Assembly (NCBI GenBank): GCA_020073525.1 | Contig: JAIQFA010000014.1 | Location: forward strand, 20,105 to 84,104 | Length of the DNA: 64,000 nt | DNA from: Terriglobia bacterium | GTDB lineage: Bacteria; Acidobacteriota; Terriglobia; Terriglobales; Acidobacteriaceae | Reading direction: 5' to 3' | Shown: positions 61,886-64,000 of the stretch, piece by piece | Numbering within the stretch: position 1 is the first letter of the stretch | Layout of the letters: every line of letters starts with the position of its first letter | Notes under the pieces: model-generated | The model's database searches: none | Told to the model about the DNA's origin: nothing | What the model saw: the letters and a program-made list of their open reading frames with translations, nothing else | Made by a program: the position numbers and the translations under genes

Positions 61886-62572
61886 TTATCCTATGTTCAT
61901 CGGTGCGCAATATTGTGGCTTTGCGTCCTTGAGGTCCGACTTGCTCTTCTTCTCCATGCCCTCGAACCACTTCATCAGAGGATTGAGTGTCTTTTGAAAC
62001 GACGAAGCATTGTCAAGGTAGGTATCCATTCCATTGGTGGCGCCCCCGGTTTCGCTCGCGCCCATTTTCAAGCGCTCTTTGATTGTCGTCAGGTGTTGCG
62101 GTGTGCCTGCATGGTCAATCTGGGCATCCACGCTCTCAATCTCACGGATCGTCGCATTGTCGGGAATGTTCGGAGCTTTTGGCGAGACAATGTTTTTGAG
62201 ATTTTCATCGTCGAGGATTGCCTTCAGGTGTTGGAGATCATCGGCTCCAAGAGTGCCTTCTGCCAGTTTGACTTTGGGCTTTCCGACCGTCATTTCCTCT
62301 CTTTTCTCGAGGACATACTTGCCATCGCCGTAAACGGTGAGGCACGAAAGAGAATTTGGATAGCTGGCGACATCGCCACCCTTGCCATAGGTGATGCCAT
62401 GCATGCCTTGGGCGTGGACTACATTCGTCTCCAAATTCAGATAAGCCTTCGAACGCTGCAGGCGCAACAAGGCGGTTGAAGACTCCTGGCCCGTAGCGAT
62501 GGCAGCCAACAACGGTACGATTCCAAGAAGAGTGAGAATGGTGAATAATTTGTAACTGCGGCGCGCAAACAT
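61886..62572 (-). CDS. Secreted protein of unknown function, tandem paralogue 1
   Basis: 228 residues. Signal peptide (YKLFTILTLLGIVPLLAAIA), then SCLTVYGDGKYVLEKREE, DLQHLKAILDDENLKNIVSPK and the C-terminal LNPLMKWFEGMEKKSKSDLKD. It shares the strand-helix-strand layout and the LxxLMKWxxxx end with its downstream neighbour. Six or seven sequence blocks correspond. No catalytic motif is visible; probably an envelope protein. Confidence 0.65.
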   Translation of the reverse strand: MFARRSYKLFTILTLLGIVPLLAAIATGQESSTALLRLQRSKAYLNLETNVVHAQGMHGITYGKGGDVASYPNSLSCLTVYGDGKYVLEKREEMTVGKPKVKLAEGTLGADDLQHLKAILDDENLKNIVSPKAPNIPDNATIREIESVDAQIDHAGTPQHLTTIKERLKMGASETGGATNGMDTYLDNASSFQKTLNPLMKWFEGMEKKSKSDLKDAKPQYCAPMNIG

Positions 62573-62753
62573 TACATTTCCTCCGTTGGCTTGGTTACAC
62601 CGATGCCCGACATGATATACCTGAATCGCTTCAACTGTACCCCCGATTTATCAAACGATTTTGGGCCAAACTTTCCGGTTTTCCGCCACCCACTGTCTTG
62701 TGATAGAGTTCGAACATCGCATCACGTGTGGGAACCAATCCAAGGAGGGTGAC

Positions 62754-63077
62754 ATGCGGAAATTTCTCTTGTTGTTACTTGCCGCGGCGCTTGTTTTGTT
62801 GATGGCCTCGGTGTCATTTGCCGGCGATGCCCAGACCGTGAACGGCTGGATTAGCGATTCCAAGTGTGGGGCTAAAGGAGCCAACGCGGGCGCGGAAGCA
62901 TGCACAAAGAAGTGCATTGCAGCCGGCGCCAGCCCGGTCGTAGTTACTGACAAGGACCAGAAAGTTCTGAACGTGGAAAATCCCGATGCCTTGAAGGAGC
63001 ACTATGGACATCACGTTGCCGTGACCGGTCACATCGACGGCGACAAGATCCACGTTGAAAGCGTCAAGATGTTGTAA
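62754..63077 (+). CDS. Small secreted protein, DUF5818-like
   Basis: 107 residues from ATG 62754, which has AAGGAGG six bases upstream. Signal peptide (RKFLLLLLAAALVLLMASVSFAG), then VNGWISDSKCGAKGANAGAEACTKKCIAAG with three cysteines, and the VTGHIDGDKIHVESVKML end. This resembles small acidobacterial DUF5818 proteins with an oligonucleotide-binding-like fold. An open frame upstream to 62661 has no ribosome binding site. A terminator follows at 63102. Confidence 0.8.
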   Translation: MRKFLLLLLAAALVLLMASVSFAGDAQTVNGWISDSKCGAKGANAGAEACTKKCIAAGASPVVVTDKDQKVLNVENPDALKEHYGHHVAVTGHIDGDKIHVESVKML

Positions 63078-63101
63078 GAAGATAAGGGTTGTATGAATAA
63101 A

Positions 63102-63131
63102 GGGCGGTCAGAACGGCCGCCCATTTGTTGT
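63102..63131 (+). terminator. Intrinsic terminator after the DUF5818-like gene
   Basis: GGGCGG pairs with CCGCCC around TCAGAACGG, followed by ATTTGTTG. The T-run is short, so efficiency may be moderate. Confidence 0.55.
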
Positions 63132-63190
63132 ATGGAGAGACGGGTGTCTCGCCCGCCCACTCGAATTCTCACTGTTCCGCGATCGCTCGC

Positions 63191-63964
<774 letters not shown>

Positions 63965-64000
63965 GAGTCTAATTGTACGACTTGGTCAGTCTCTTTCCAG

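Overview
The window looks like a chromosomal segment of a GC-rich Acidobacteriota bacterium (Terriglobia, Koribacter/Sulfotelmatobacter-like). This is inferred from gene content: paired VWA proteins of the acidobacterial type, a PEP-CTERM protein, a TonB receptor with an N-terminal carboxypeptidase-regulatory domain, a Gram-negative pilMNOPQ operon, and many short intergenic palindromes of a kind common in that group. There is no phage, insertion sequence, CRISPR array or rRNA. Only one tRNA, Ala(CGC), was found.

Layout. 0.5-9 kb: PolX DNA polymerase, cold-shock protein, Nudix hydrolase, DUF2520 protein, RibA, tRNA-Ala, M3 metallopeptidase and a Cys/Met-metabolism PLP enzyme. 9-14.6 kb: a MarR regulator divergent from a ClC channel with a perfect 15-bp operator-like palindrome between them, a PEP-CTERM protein, a gene-poor stretch, and SmpB. 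14.7-18.6 kb: a type II secretion/pilus-like block, namely a secretin with TPR and cohesin-like ends followed by three pseudopilins. 18.8-30.4 kb: DoxX, a fused 2-oxoacid dehydrogenase E1, phosphoglycolate phosphatase, a Doc toxin with its antitoxin, a large membrane protein, a GH20 hexosaminidase and several secreted proteins of unknown role. 30.8-36.4 kb: an HTH regulator and the pilMNOPQ operon, whose pilQ carries an in-frame TGA.

36.6-45.7 kb: M24 peptidase, accB-accC, thiE, two APC permeases, an SDR enzyme and a LacD-like aldolase. 45.8-52.4 kb (minus strand): TonB-dependent receptor, RNase PH, GerMN protein, N-acetylmuramoyl-L-alanine amidase and a DUF1015 protein. 52.6-57.1 kb: two VWA proteins, cysteine synthase and a second transsulfuration enzyme. 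57.2-64 kb: outer-membrane protein, methyltransferase, CutA, phosphohexomutase, FtsB-like protein, two tandem paralogous secreted proteins, a small secreted protein and ThiG.

The most unusual structure is between the genes. At least seven loci carry a hairpin cassette with arms of 7-8 bp tandem units (for example ACCTGAGA, AACTGAGA, GCTGATGG). The arm sequence changes from locus to locus. The centre keeps shared edges, GGAAAATC on the left and TTTTCCTGA on the right, and in two loci a longer common core. One copy lies inside the amidase gene and encodes its signal peptide; a different repeat encodes the end of the SDR gene. Together with the pilQ stop codon, these are the observations most worth following up.
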